A stretch of 64,000 nucleotides of DNA, taken from positions 1-64,000 of the forward strand of contig CAYQKY010000004.1 in NCBI GenBank assembly GCA_964418125.1, read 5' to 3'. How positions within the stretch are numbered: the stretch's first letter is position 1; each line of letters starts with the position of its first letter. The notes under the pieces were generated by a model. It did not search any database and was not told the origin of the DNA. It worked only from the letters and a program-made list of their open reading frames with translations. The DNA comes from JACJXW01 sp964418125 (GTDB lineage: Bacteria; Bacteroidota; Bacteroidia; Chitinophagales; Saprospiraceae). Below are positions 51,671 through 60,946 of this stretch, one piece after another. The position numbers were made by a program, and so were the translations under genes.

Positions 51671-53163
51671 AAAAGAGCTTGTTCAACTTCTTTCTCATCA
51701 TAACCGGAAGCCTTTTGTACACCAACCTCTTCTGGAGGGAGCAGTTGGGCCTGAACACGGTGCTGTTTTCCCTATTTGTCATTGGCGCCGCCTGGTGGCG
51801 CTGGCCGGAGGCGCTGGGCAGGCGCGAGGTGCAGGCACTCATAGCCGGAACCCTGCTATCGGCCCTGCTTGTCGCCTGGCACAATTCTCTGCTGGCCAAA
51901 ACCGGCCATGTCATTTCCTTCCTGCTCCTGATCGGTTCTCTTCAACAGGAGAAGGTGCGTTTTGTGGTGTTCGCCTTTTTACTGGGGCTGGTGAATGTGC
52001 TGGAGGGGCCCCTCACCTTGCTGCGGGGCCTGCGGGATAACCTGCCTCGTCGCCAAAGCTGGCAATCGGCCGGACGCTGGATACAGCTGACACTCCTTCC
52101 CCTGGGGCTGGGCGCCGTTTTCACTCTCTTGTATTACAACGCCAACCCGAAATTTGCCCAGGCCTTTGATTTTCTTTGGAAGCACTTCTCCTTCTCTTTT
52201 GAGTGGGCATACTTAGGCGAAAAGACATGGCCTTTCATCCGGGGCCTTTTCGTTATGGGAGGGTTGTTGGGCGCCTCCCTGCTGTCTCCCTTGGTTTTTG
52301 GAGTGGAAAGCAAGCTGCCGCTGATCATGCGGCGGAGGCAAAAACGGCATTATCTCTGGAAGCCGGGTATTCTCTCCCTGAAAAATGAGTTCCAGGCGAG
52401 CCTGATCGCTTTCGGCCTGCTCAACGGGCTTATCTTTCTGGCCAATGTAGCCGACCTGCGCTATGTGTGGGTTTCCTACGGAGAAGCCAGCCCGCAGGAG
52501 CTGAGCCAATATGTGCATGAGGGAACCTTTCTGCTGATATTCGCCATCCTGCTGGCAATGGGCGCCGTCATCTGGTATTTCCGGGGTAACCTGAATTTCT
52601 ATCCGCAAAATGAATGGCTGCGCGGGCTTGCCTTTCTCTGGCTGGCGCAGAACGCCATGATGGCCCTGTCGGTTGGCCTGCGCAATTGGCAGTACGTTGC
52701 CCATTACGGGCTGGCTTACAAGCGCCTGGGCGTTTTCTGGTTCCTCTGCCTGGCGCTCTATGGACTGTACACTCTTTTCCAGAAAGTAAAATACCGCAAT
52801 AGCCTTGCCTTCCTGCTGCACCGCAACAGCTGGGCGGTTTACATTTCAATCATCATTATGAGCCTGGCCAACTGGGACCTGGCCATTACGCGCTACAACC
52901 TGCAGGCTGATACCAGAGGAGAAATCGACGCCCGTTTCCTGGTTCAGGAGGTATCCGACAAAAACCTCTACATCCTTTATCAGCACTTCGGCCGGTTGCT
53001 GGAAAGCAGCCAGTACGACAAGCAAACCCTGAAAAACGCCCTGGATAAGAAGAGGTCCGCCTTTGAGCGCCGCCGCCAGGCACAGAGCTGGCGATCCTGG
53101 AATTATTCGGATGTGCGAAATGTATATTTTCTAGGCCCGACAGGCGCAGTTGAACGGCAATAA
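51667..53163 (+). CDS. DUF4173-like polytopic membrane protein
   Basis: 498 aa from ATG 51667. Eleven to twelve transmembrane helices over residues 5-430, then a soluble helical end (DTRGEIDARFLVQEVSDKN...). The WRRQKRHYLWKP loop and the GLINGLIF-like segment (FGLLNGLIFLANVADLRYVW) fit the DUF4153/DUF4173 membrane family. Translationally coupled to DUF1361. Together with 49942, 50589 and 50987 it forms one apparent regulon. Function unknown. Confidence 0.75.
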   Translation: MKKSLFNFFLIITGSLLYTNLFWREQLGLNTVLFSLFVIGAAWWRWPEALGRREVQALIAGTLLSALLVAWHNSLLAKTGHVISFLLLIGSLQQEKVRFVVFAFLLGLVNVLEGPLTLLRGLRDNLPRRQSWQSAGRWIQLTLLPLGLGAVFTLLYYNANPKFAQAFDFLWKHFSFSFEWAYLGEKTWPFIRGLFVMGGLLGASLLSPLVFGVESKLPLIMRRRQKRHYLWKPGILSLKNEFQASLIAFGLLNGLIFLANVADLRYVWVSYGEASPQELSQYVHEGTFLLIFAILLAMGAVIWYFRGNLNFYPQNEWLRGLAFLWLAQNAMMALSVGLRNWQYVAHYGLAYKRLGVFWFLCLALYGLYTLFQKVKYRNSLAFLLHRNSWAVYISIIIMSLANWDLAITRYNLQADTRGEIDARFLVQEVSDKNLYILYQHFGRLLESSQYDKQTLKNALDKKRSAFERRRQAQSWRSWNYSDVRNVYFLGPTGAVERQ

Positions 53164-53190
53164 CTCCAATCTATTTCAGGGAGAAGCCCC

Positions 53191-53218
53191 GCGAACTGCG
53201 AACAGCCAATAACGAACA
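53191..53218. repeat. 7-nt-period array (GCGAACA)
   Basis: GCGAACT GCGAACA GCCAATA ACGAACA: four heptamers between the convergent stops at 53163 (+) and 53224 (minus). Read on the minus strand the word is TGTTCGC. Confidence 0.65.
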
Positions 53219-53223
53219 ATGGC

Positions 53224-53973
53224 CTACGTCACACAATCCATCACCGCGTTCTCGACTGGATACTCCCGGTACAACTTCCGCACTTCCTCCGGAGACAGGG
53301 CGCGGCTGTAGACCCGAAGCTGGTCGAGCACTCCCCTGAATCGGCGGGCCCGCCCGTTCTGGATACAGGGGCTGTTGGAAAAGGAAAGTACGGCGTCGTT
53401 GGAGATATCTACGCCGCTGCAGCGAAAACTCTGCCGGATGAGCTCTCCGTTGATGTAGGTATAGGCGCGGGCGCCTTCCCGGACCAGGGCGAAATGGATC
53501 CAGCTGGTGGTGTCCAGGGCAGGAGACAGGCCGCCGTAGTATTTGTTCGGCGTTTCATGGACGGCAGTGGCCACTTCCCGGTTGTTGAGGTCGAGCATTA
53601 CGTCGAGCATATTGAATTCGCCGCAGTCCTCCCGCTTGGATAGAAGGCTTTGCTGGAAGACAAGATACTGTTCGGCTTTGAAATAGAAGCTGACCGAAAA
53701 GTCGGAAGTATTAAAATAGCGGTTGACCTTACCCGGGAATTCGATGTAGCTCTGCGAACCGTCCAGAAGCAATCCGTCATCTTCAATACCGCACCAGCAG
53801 CCCACACTTCCGAAGAGCTGTCCATCCGAGCCGTTCCCGCTTTCGTCTCGGGCATCACAGTAGTTGAAGGAATAGTAGGCCACCAGCCCTTCCTCCAGAG
53901 AGTTATTGGGTGGGGCAGTAGAAACCGAAAACAGGGCGAATAACAAAAAGGCAATTGTATTGGCGTATTTCAT
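53224..53973 (-). CDS. Secreted LamG-domain protein without sorting domain
   Basis: 249 aa with a signal peptide (1-19). One LamG fold at residues 28-235: GLVAYYSFNYCDARDESGNG, then LLLDGSQSYIEFPG, ALVREGARAYTYINGELI, and RGVLDQLRVYSRALSPEEVRKLY. Same order as the LamG protein at 18711, but the frame stops (ENAVMDCVT) right after the LamG part, where the other has an Ig-like linker and type B sorting domain. So it is either a natural short form (periplasmic) or a truncated copy. Confidence 0.8.
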   Translation of the reverse strand: MKYANTIAFLLFALFSVSTAPPNNSLEEGLVAYYSFNYCDARDESGNGSDGQLFGSVGCWCGIEDDGLLLDGSQSYIEFPGKVNRYFNTSDFSVSFYFKAEQYLVFQQSLLSKREDCGEFNMLDVMLDLNNREVATAVHETPNKYYGGLSPALDTTSWIHFALVREGARAYTYINGELIRQSFRCSGVDISNDAVLSFSNSPCIQNGRARRFRGVLDQLRVYSRALSPEEVRKLYREYPVENAVMDCVT

Positions 53974-54121
53974 AATCAGGATTTAATGGCTTCCAAACAG
54001 GTGCTGATTCTAAAAATACCGGAATGAAGGCACTTTACCAAGCCATCCGAAAAAGATGTAGGCGACAACGGCCCGTCGAAGAGGGAATATTGCTGCGGGG
54101 CACTTGAAAGCCTGCCCGGCT

Positions 54122-54152
54122 AAAAAAAAAGGGCGCCTCCGTTGAGGCGCCC
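54122..54152 (-). terminator. Terminator of the Fn3/type A protein gene
   Basis: GGGCGCCTC (54131-54139) and GAGGCGCCC (54144-54152) pair perfectly around a CGTT loop. Nine A's before it give a T tract on the minus strand. Confidence 0.85.
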
Positions 54153-54177
54153 CATTAAAGGTTTGCTTTACGCAAAT

Positions 54178-56490
54178 CTACAGCTTAACAAATCGATTTG
54201 TTAAAATATCTCCTCTTTCCGGCCGCCACTGCAGGAAGTAATGTCCCGGTGGCAGGCTCGTAACATCTATGCTCTGCCGGCGGAAGCCGGGGGCGGTGGC
54301 CAGCCGCAGGGCGGGGCGGCCGTTGATGTCGCAGATCAGCAATTCTCCGCCCTGTTCGGCGGTAATGGGCATTTCTATTACCAGTTGTTCGGCCACCGGG
54401 CTGGGATATATCTCCAGCCGGGGTTCTTTCCCCTTGTATTCTATAGCGACCGGCCCGTGGTATTCAATTGCCCCGTCAAAATCCACCTGGCGCAACCGGT
54501 AGTAATTCAGCCCCGGCTGAGGGGTATCGTGCCAGAGGGTGTACGACTGCCGTTCGGTGGTTGTCCCGGCTCCTTTCACCCGGCCGATCTCGGTGAAGCG
54601 GCGGGCGTCGGTGCTGTGTTCTACCGCCATGAAGTCATTATTCTCCTCGGTTTCGGTTTGCCAGCTCAGGAGCACCCGCTCCCCTTTCAATTCTCCTTCA
54701 AAGGCATAGAGGGTGATGGGGAAGGCCGACTGGGAGAAGTTGAGCACCCCTCGGGATGACGGCGCCGGCCCTACCCATATCTGGCTGGTATTGGGGCAGG
54801 CGATATCTCCCTGGCGCTGTATGGAGTAGTTGACCGGGGTGTTGACATCTTCATTCAGGCCCTGCCAGTAGGCAGGTTCGCCTTCGGCCGGGCCGTCATT
54901 GGCCACCACGCCGAAAATGCGGTGAGCGATGAAGTCGGTAGTGACGCCGGTAACGGTGTTGACCAAAGCTATGGCGCTGGCGAAGAACAGGCCGGGGTCG
55001 GGTATCCAGACTGCGCCGTACCCGTTCCCTTCATCATCGATGGTTCCGGAGAGTTCAATGATACGCTCCAGGTTCGACTGGTTGTTATAGATGGCCAGCA
55101 CGTAGTTCTCCAGGTTGATGCCGGCCATGCCGGCGATCTCTATACCCTTGTCGATATCAATATTTTTATTGGTGAAATGGAGCTCGTTGAGGTAGAGGAA
55201 ATCTCCGCCCAGATAGGAGCAGCCCATTTTCGGTTCTTCGGTTATCGCTGCACCGGCTTCCCAGGCGCCGGCCCGGAAGGTGAAGATCCGAAAGTGATAG
55301 GCCTGATCGTTGTTGAGGCCGGTGATGGTGGCTTTGTTGCCGGCGCCCCGGTAAACAATGGCTTCATCAGCGGTGAAATCACCTGTGGCGTCTGTTCCGG
55401 GGTTGAAGGCCGGGGCGGCAATATAGTCAGAAGCCAGGGCATTATCCGGCATGGAGTTAATGGGCTGGGTACTGGCCGCCACCAGGAATTCTTCGTAACA
55501 GTAGGGCGCCTCCCAGGCGAGGGTTATCTGGCCGTCGGCAGGGCTGCTCAGCAGTTTCTCCACCGGGCTGGGTTTGGTGCATAAGGTGGTGGCGCTGGTT
55601 GTCGGCAGGTTGTCCTGCTGATAACAACCGCTGCCGGTGTTGTATCCCAGGGCTGTGAGGAAGTAGGTGGCGCCGTCTTTCAGCCCCGTCATGGTAAAAT
55701 TAGTGCCTGCTCCGTTATACACGACAAAGATGCCTTTGCCCAGGCTGGCGCCCTGCCCGAATTCCGCGTCGGCTGTATAGGCCGTTCCACCGCAGAGGGC
55801 CAGGGTTGCAGGGTTGCCTTCTCTGGCCAGGACAAGAGTGGCATCGGTATTGCCGGCCGTCCAGGATACATTTATGCTGTTGCCGGTAATATTGGAAACG
55901 GAAAGGTTGGACGGAGGGGAATCGGGGGGGCTACAAGCCGGGGATTCCGTTCCCGTTATGATCACGTTGGAGAGATACCATTCTCCGTTGAACGCTTCCG
56001 AATCATGGCCATACCACCTCAGGCACAGTTCCTGCCCGTCACATACCCGGATGTTCAGGGCGGGGTGGGTGCTGGTTCGGGGGTTGACATCATCGGGCAC
56101 GTTCACATCTGCCAGGATGTGGAAAGATTCGAAGCCGTCCAGTGACCATTTCAGCATATAGGAGCGGATGCCTTCCGCATTCCTCATTTCGGTGAAGGTG
56201 AGGCTGCTGATGTCCAGCAGATAGCCTGGTTTGGGCTTGATGCAAATTTCGTAGAAGTCGGCGGCACTGATTTCCTCGGAGAGCTCCCAGGCATAAGCGG
56301 AAGCTCCGTTTGGAGTGAAGCTAAGCGGCGAGATACCGCCGCCTCTGGTCAGCTTGCCGGCATTGGTGTGGGTTGACTGATAAGAAACAACGTCATTATT
56401 GATGAGGTCCCATCTTGCGAGATCCTGCCCCCGTATGGTACCATAGCAGCACACCACTGCCAGGAGCAGTGTGAATGTAGTTTTCTTCAT
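54178..56490 (-). CDS. Large secreted protein with fibronectin III domain and type A sorting domain
   Basis: 770 aa with a signal peptide (1-21). N-terminal beta-sandwich (residues 22-185), then a fibronectin type III domain (about 190-290, PPSNLSVSNITGNSINVSWTAG). Next comes a second Fn3-like segment to about 410 and a domain with KGIEIAGMAGINLENYVLAIYN, as in lamin-tail-like extracellular modules. The last 80 residues are a type A C-terminal sorting domain (IYPSPVAEQLVIEM, PALRLATAPG, GHYFLQWRPERGD). Secreted through the type IX system. Binding target unknown. Confidence 0.85.
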   Translation of the reverse strand: MKKTTFTLLLAVVCCYGTIRGQDLARWDLINNDVVSYQSTHTNAGKLTRGGGISPLSFTPNGASAYAWELSEEISAADFYEICIKPKPGYLLDISSLTFTEMRNAEGIRSYMLKWSLDGFESFHILADVNVPDDVNPRTSTHPALNIRVCDGQELCLRWYGHDSEAFNGEWYLSNVIITGTESPACSPPDSPPSNLSVSNITGNSINVSWTAGNTDATLVLAREGNPATLALCGGTAYTADAEFGQGASLGKGIFVVYNGAGTNFTMTGLKDGATYFLTALGYNTGSGCYQQDNLPTTSATTLCTKPSPVEKLLSSPADGQITLAWEAPYCYEEFLVAASTQPINSMPDNALASDYIAAPAFNPGTDATGDFTADEAIVYRGAGNKATITGLNNDQAYHFRIFTFRAGAWEAGAAITEEPKMGCSYLGGDFLYLNELHFTNKNIDIDKGIEIAGMAGINLENYVLAIYNNQSNLERIIELSGTIDDEGNGYGAVWIPDPGLFFASAIALVNTVTGVTTDFIAHRIFGVVANDGPAEGEPAYWQGLNEDVNTPVNYSIQRQGDIACPNTSQIWVGPAPSSRGVLNFSQSAFPITLYAFEGELKGERVLLSWQTETEENNDFMAVEHSTDARRFTEIGRVKGAGTTTERQSYTLWHDTPQPGLNYYRLRQVDFDGAIEYHGPVAIEYKGKEPRLEIYPSPVAEQLVIEMPITAEQGGELLICDINGRPALRLATAPGFRRQSIDVTSLPPGHYFLQWRPERGDILTNRFVKL

Positions 56491-56810
56491 AGTACGGTCG
56501 TATGTTTGTTTGTTAGCGCAAAATTATCTTTGCTTAAGCCGGCGTTTCCTCAGAAACGCTGCTGTTTTCTCATTTCCCGGTTAAAAGGCCGGATAGTAAG
56601 GCTCCTGGAAGTAATTTTCAACTCAGTTCTGCGCTATTATTCCGTTACAACCCACCAGCCGGTGGGTTAATTTCAAGGGGAGGGGGGTAACGAACAGATT
56701 AATATTCAGAGGTTAAAAATACACCTTTTTTAGGAAAGATGCACCCTCTGACATTTCCTTCAAGGTAAAAATCGGGAAATAAGTTCACCATTTTCCACAA
56801 AAAAATGGAA
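56491..56810. other. Non-coding gap with one promoter and one hairpin
   Basis: The minus strand has TAATTTTG (56519-56526), a TAnnTTTG box 29 bp upstream of the gene ending at 54178. AACCCACC-AGCC-GGTGGGTT at 56649-56668 is an 8-bp stem without a T tract, purpose unknown. No gene seen. Confidence 0.5.
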
Positions 56811-57749
56811 CTAAGCGGCACTTTTGACCAATTCTGATGCAAAATAGGCGTAGAACAGCAGCAATGCGGCCCCTTCCCAACGGGTGATCTTTTTGTTGTT
56901 GGCCATAACGCCGAAGAGGATGGTCATAGCCACCATGAGCGGGAGGAAAGCCTGGTTGATATCGGGAGGGATCTCCAGTTTGCCGAATAATGAAGGGATA
57001 CCCATTACAACGTAGGTATTGAAAATATTGGACCCCAGTACATTGCCGACGGCGATTGCCGCCTTTCCCCTCCGGGCGGCGTTGATGCTGACGATCACCT
57101 CCGGTAATGAGGTGCCCAGTGCAACGACTGACAAGGCAATGATCTCGGGATTAACCCCGGCGATGGAAGACAACTTCTGTATGGCGAGAATGGTGTAGTC
57201 TGCACTCAGCCAGACCAGAGCCCCGCCGATGACGAGCATGGCGTAGGTTTTCCATCCTACCGCCGGCCCGGCTATGGGTTCCTGGGTGGATTCTTCGCTG
57301 TCGGATTTGAAGGAATAACCCAGGAAAATGGCCAGGCCCACGAGGAAAAGGCAGCTTTCAAACAGCGAAAAGTCCAGGTCGCGCAGAGCAAACCACAGCA
57401 GGAAGGCCGAAGCCCAGAGGTGAGGCATATCTATATGCCAGATGTTGTACTGCAGCTCGATCCGTTTGGCAACAATGGCCGACAAGCCGAGCACCAACGC
57501 AATATTGGTAATATTGGACCCTACGACATTGCCCACCACGATCTCCGATTCTCCGCTGAATACCGATGCTATGGAAGTGGCCAGTTCCGGCAGAGAGGTG
57601 CCGAAAGCCACGATGGTCAGGCCGATGATGAAAGAAGATATGCCGAGGGAAAGGCCGATGCGCTCCGCAGAATCGACAAACCATCCCGATGCCCTTAACA
57701 AGACGGCAAGGGACAAAACGAATAAGCCTATGTACAACAGTATCTCCAT
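56811..57749 (-). CDS. CaCA-family sodium/calcium exchanger
   Basis: 312 aa, ten transmembrane helices. The two alpha repeats that form the ion path are intact: GLTIVAFGTSLPELATSI (about 43-60) with GNVVGSNITNIAL, and ALSVVALGTSLPEVIVSI with GNVLGSNIFNTYVV in the second half. YrbG-like, moves Ca2+ against Na+ (or K+) across the inner membrane. It sits between an extracellular protein gene and gldN without obvious coupling. Confidence 0.93.
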   Translation of the reverse strand: MEILLYIGLFVLSLAVLLRASGWFVDSAERIGLSLGISSFIIGLTIVAFGTSLPELATSIASVFSGESEIVVGNVVGSNITNIALVLGLSAIVAKRIELQYNIWHIDMPHLWASAFLLWFALRDLDFSLFESCLFLVGLAIFLGYSFKSDSEESTQEPIAGPAVGWKTYAMLVIGGALVWLSADYTILAIQKLSSIAGVNPEIIALSVVALGTSLPEVIVSINAARRGKAAIAVGNVLGSNIFNTYVVMGIPSLFGKLEIPPDINQAFLPLMVAMTILFGVMANNKKITRWEGAALLLFYAYFASELVKSAA

Positions 57750-57844
57750 ATATCATATCGTGCATAAGGACGGGCCCGAAAAATGCCCGGCAAAAGTAAG
57801 ACATTTTTCTAAACCCGCGCCCCCTCGGCCTATCAATAAGCAAA

Positions 57845-57871
57845 AGCTTCTTCCCGCCGGGGAAGAAGCTC
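57845..57871 (-). terminator. Terminator after gldN
   Basis: AGCTTCTTCCC (57845-57855) and GGGAAGAAGCT (57860-57870), perfect 11-bp stem with a 4-nt loop. On the minus strand it is followed by TTTTGCTTATTG. It closes the gldM-gldN unit. Confidence 0.75.
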
Positions 57872-57940
57872 ACTAAAAGGGCACTGTTTTGGAACAAATC
57901 AGATCCTTAGCCTGGGGCCTGTCGTCATCAATACCGTTGG

Positions 57941-58762
57941 TCAATACTGCCACGCATCCTGCTCGAAATTGAAGATCTCCTGTTCGATCCGCTCGGATTC
58001 GATGAGGAGATCCCTTCCGGAAAGGTACTGTTCCAGCCGCCTGTCATTGATGTTGGACTCCTTCATGATGTAGCTGGAGAAGAAGCGCATTTCGAAGATG
58101 TCTTCCCAGCTCATCAGCCCGTTGTCGGTATGCGGGTTGGGCGCCTGATGCCGGGCCAGGAGTTCCCGGCAGTGAGGATAGTAGGCCCAGAACAACGGGC
58201 GCTCATATTTCAGGTTGCCGTACTCGTCGTATTCCTCCTTGAGCGGGGCAATGCCCAGGATGCGTACATTCATCGTGGAGGTACGGGAATCAAAATACCA
58301 CACTTCTTTAAGCCGGTAGCGCCGGATATCTTCCACATTGATCGCATTGGGAACTACCTGGTATTCGGATTCCCCAGTCTCCGGGTTGATGATCTCGACG
58401 GTATCCACCGAGCTCAGCATAGCGCCCACCTCATCGGAAGTTAGGGGGATACTGAACTGATCATCTTCCACACTGTATACCGTGATCTCTCCTCCGCCGG
58501 CCGCTTCCGCCAGAATGTTGAAGAACGGTTTGGGCGGATACCGGAAGGGCAGGTTGATCTTTTCCCGGGTATCGATCACGCGCCAGACGCGTTTCTCCCA
58601 AAGGATGTCACTTTCCCGCAGGGCGGGATATTGCAGTAGTTGTTTTGCCTGCATAACGGTGCGGGGAACGATGTCGTCCAGGGGCGCCCGTTCCGTCTGG
58701 GCGTCCAGCAAAAGGAAAAAACAGAGGCAGGGGATCAGAGAAAGGAGGTGTTTCATGGACAT
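57941..58762 (-). CDS. gldN: Type IX secretion/gliding protein GldN
   Basis: 273 aa with a signal peptide (ending FLLLDAQT). Family signature: APLDDIVPRTVMQAKQLLQYPALRESDILWEKRVWRVIDTREKINLPFRYP and EDIRRYRLKEVWYFDSRTSTMNVRILGIAPL, then LFWAYYPHCRELLARH and RRFFSSYIMKESN in form MRFFSSYIMKESN. GldN forms a periplasmic ring with GldK that anchors the secretion motor to the outer membrane. Directly downstream of gldM, as usual; gldK and gldL are not adjacent. Confidence 0.95.
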   Translation of the reverse strand: MSMKHLLSLIPCLCFFLLLDAQTERAPLDDIVPRTVMQAKQLLQYPALRESDILWEKRVWRVIDTREKINLPFRYPPKPFFNILAEAAGGGEITVYSVEDDQFSIPLTSDEVGAMLSSVDTVEIINPETGESEYQVVPNAINVEDIRRYRLKEVWYFDSRTSTMNVRILGIAPLKEEYDEYGNLKYERPLFWAYYPHCRELLARHQAPNPHTDNGLMSWEDIFEMRFFSSYIMKESNINDRRLEQYLSGRDLLIESERIEQEIFNFEQDAWQY

Positions 58763-58904
58763 TTACTTTTTTATTTGAGGTTTGAAAATGAGGTTGTTTG
58801 TTCCCGTGTACGGTGGATGAGGCTAAGCGGGAGAACGGGAATGTATGGTGTGCGATCGGGTAACCGCCATATCCCTCCCAATGGCGCCACTTCCGAACAG
58901 GCAA

Positions 58905-60419
58905 TCAGATAATGTTGAAGATCATCCCGTTGAGCTCCCGGCTGTAGGTATCACCCGGGCATTTGACTTTTATTTCATTGAAGTAGTAGACATCGCCGGC
59001 GGCAGCGTTGCGCACCAGCCGCTGTGCCTCGGCCTCGAAGCGGCCGCCGTTATTGCGGGCTACTTGTATATCTCCTCCTTTCGGCACCCGCACCAGTTCG
59101 AAGCTGATGATGGTACAACGGGCGTCGAAATCGAAGTTCTCCAGTACAGGGATGATACCAAGCTGGGCGCGGAAAGTAGCGGCTTCGATACGGCCTCCGC
59201 GTTTTCGGCCCAGTTCCATCACCGGGTCGGGGACGCGCTTTATCCGGTAATGGAAAGCCGTGGGGGGCAGCCCTCCTCCGGAAACCGTAATACGGGCATC
59301 GCCGGGCCTATCGGGTTTTGCCATATAGCGGCTGCCGCCGAGGGGAGACAGGGCGGTGCCTTCCGCCTGTACGCGCACCTGGCTGCTGGGCACTCCGGCA
59401 GCGGAGATGGTAATAGGGTTTTCCACTCCTGCGTAAAGCACGTTCATCTTGTCGGCGGAGACGGCAACGGAGCGTTCGCCTACCAGATAGGAAAATGTTT
59501 TTTCGAACCGTTGCACCGTATCCTTCAGCGGGTCTTCCAGCTCGATGAGCAGCCGGTGGGTTCGTTCTCCCAGGCCGGAGGGCCGGGTATTGAATACCGC
59601 CTTGCCGTTTTCCACCGGGACGGGGCGCCCGTCGACGCTCACCCGGATATTGTCGGCCGTGGTGGAATAAGCCGCCAGTAAGATCTCACTGCGGAATTCC
59701 TCTCCGCTGATGATATAGCTCTTTTCAGCGGCGATCACCGGCACATAGGCGTCGAGCACCAGGGAGGTGCCCATCTGGCTGAGGAAGTAATTAAGGATGG
59801 CCGACTCCGCGACTTCCACGTCGTTCTCAAACTTTCTCAGTATGGGCAGAACAGCCGCCACCGGCATTTGCTGGAAGGTGTACTGTGCCCAATCTTTCTT
59901 ATCGGAGGCTTCCGGCACATCCGGAATATTCAGGGGGATGCTGGCGGCCAGGAGGCGGCGCTGTTGTTCATCCTCCACAAGGGAGAGGAGCTGTTCCCTC
60001 AATTGGCGTACCTCCTGTTCGAGCGCTGCTCCCTGGCCGTCGTTGACCAGTATTCGGGTGGGGATATCCTTATCCATCTTGCGAACAGGCTGCCCGTCGG
60101 GGCCCAGCCCGCCGGCGGCTTCTACAATGGCGGAGCGCAGAGCCTCAAGGTTTTGCCGGAAAGATAAAGCCCGGCGCTGCAGTTCTTCCGCTTTTTGAAG
60201 GTAAGCCGTGAACTGAGGGTAGGCGGCCGCTTCCTGCCGGATGGCTTCCATCATCTGTTCGTTGGAATGCTGGACCACCTGGCTGCTCTCGTCCAGGCTT
60301 TTGTCAATTGAGAAAAAGGCCTGAAGGATCTCCGCAGAAACGTTGAGGGCCAGCAGGGCCGTCAGTACAATGTACATCAGGTTGATCATCAGCTGGCGGG
60401 GCTGTTTTGGTATGGACAT
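58905..60419 (-). CDS. gldM: Type IX secretion motor protein GldM
   Basis: 504 aa from ATG 60419 (MSIPKQPRQLMINLMYIVLTALLALNVSAEILQAF), the conserved GldM start, whose transmembrane helix (about 9-28) couples to GldL. An N-terminal helical bundle (30-200) is followed by several beta domains (D2-D4, about 210-504) reaching across the periplasm. GldM and GldL form the proton-driven rotary motor of type IX secretion and gliding. The normal order is gldK-gldL-gldM-gldN; here the upstream neighbour is a divergent tatC, so gldKL must be elsewhere in the genome. Confidence 0.95.
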   Translation of the reverse strand: MSIPKQPRQLMINLMYIVLTALLALNVSAEILQAFFSIDKSLDESSQVVQHSNEQMMEAIRQEAAAYPQFTAYLQKAEELQRRALSFRQNLEALRSAIVEAAGGLGPDGQPVRKMDKDIPTRILVNDGQGAALEQEVRQLREQLLSLVEDEQQRRLLAASIPLNIPDVPEASDKKDWAQYTFQQMPVAAVLPILRKFENDVEVAESAILNYFLSQMGTSLVLDAYVPVIAAEKSYIISGEEFRSEILLAAYSTTADNIRVSVDGRPVPVENGKAVFNTRPSGLGERTHRLLIELEDPLKDTVQRFEKTFSYLVGERSVAVSADKMNVLYAGVENPITISAAGVPSSQVRVQAEGTALSPLGGSRYMAKPDRPGDARITVSGGGLPPTAFHYRIKRVPDPVMELGRKRGGRIEAATFRAQLGIIPVLENFDFDARCTIISFELVRVPKGGDIQVARNNGGRFEAEAQRLVRNAAAGDVYYFNEIKVKCPGDTYSRELNGMIFNII

Positions 60420-60946
60420 GATTTGTGGTTTTTTGAACCAGGGGTCGCTCGCTGATGGGCATGGCACGGCCATGCCCACCGGGACGGGCCTGGGGTGATG
60501 AAGGGAAGAACAGGGCGTTATGGGGCAGTGCCTTGGCAAGCAGGGGTGTTTCGATCCCTTGAAATACCTGGACACAAACAGCGAAATAGATGGGAATGGG
60601 CAGAAACGCGGTGAAAAACGTGCCTCATAGGCCCGGGGCGCATAGCCTCATTTCAAGGTATGTCTACGCATTTCAGTCCTGATACTTACTGCCTTCTGCC
60701 TTTACACCGGTTCGCTACCCAGGCGAGCAATCGCCCGAACGCCGAGGCCTTACCACTAGAAATAGTATTGCAAATGAAAAAAGAGATGAACCTTAGGAGA
60801 GTAAAAAAGCTTTTCCGATGTTGATGTTCCCTCTAATAATGCAGATGGGTTAAAAAGTTACAAGGGGGGATTATTTTTTTTACTTTTGTTTCGGATAAAC
60901 TTTATCCTCCCCAATGGCCTCTTATATATATAAATCAGAATGATCT
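60420..60946. other. Non-coding gap between gldM and tatC
   Basis: It holds GGGCATGGC-ACG-GCCATGCCC (about 60458-60478, perfect 9-bp stem) and GGCGA-GCAA-TCGCC, a small hairpin with a GNRA loop near 60722-60735. The tatC promoter box lies at 60881. No gldL remnant, no gene and no convincing tRNA. Confidence 0.45.
60881..60888 (+). promoter_or_regulatory. tatC (canonical) promoter -7 box
   Basis: TACTTTTG fits TAnnTTTG, 58 bp before the tatC start. The upstream -33 region is weak. Confidence 0.5.

Noticed and set aside
60690..60765. Possible tRNA (GGTTCG-like T-loop and small stems)
   Set aside because: No acceptor stem closes and no anticodon arm of the right geometry can be drawn on either strand.
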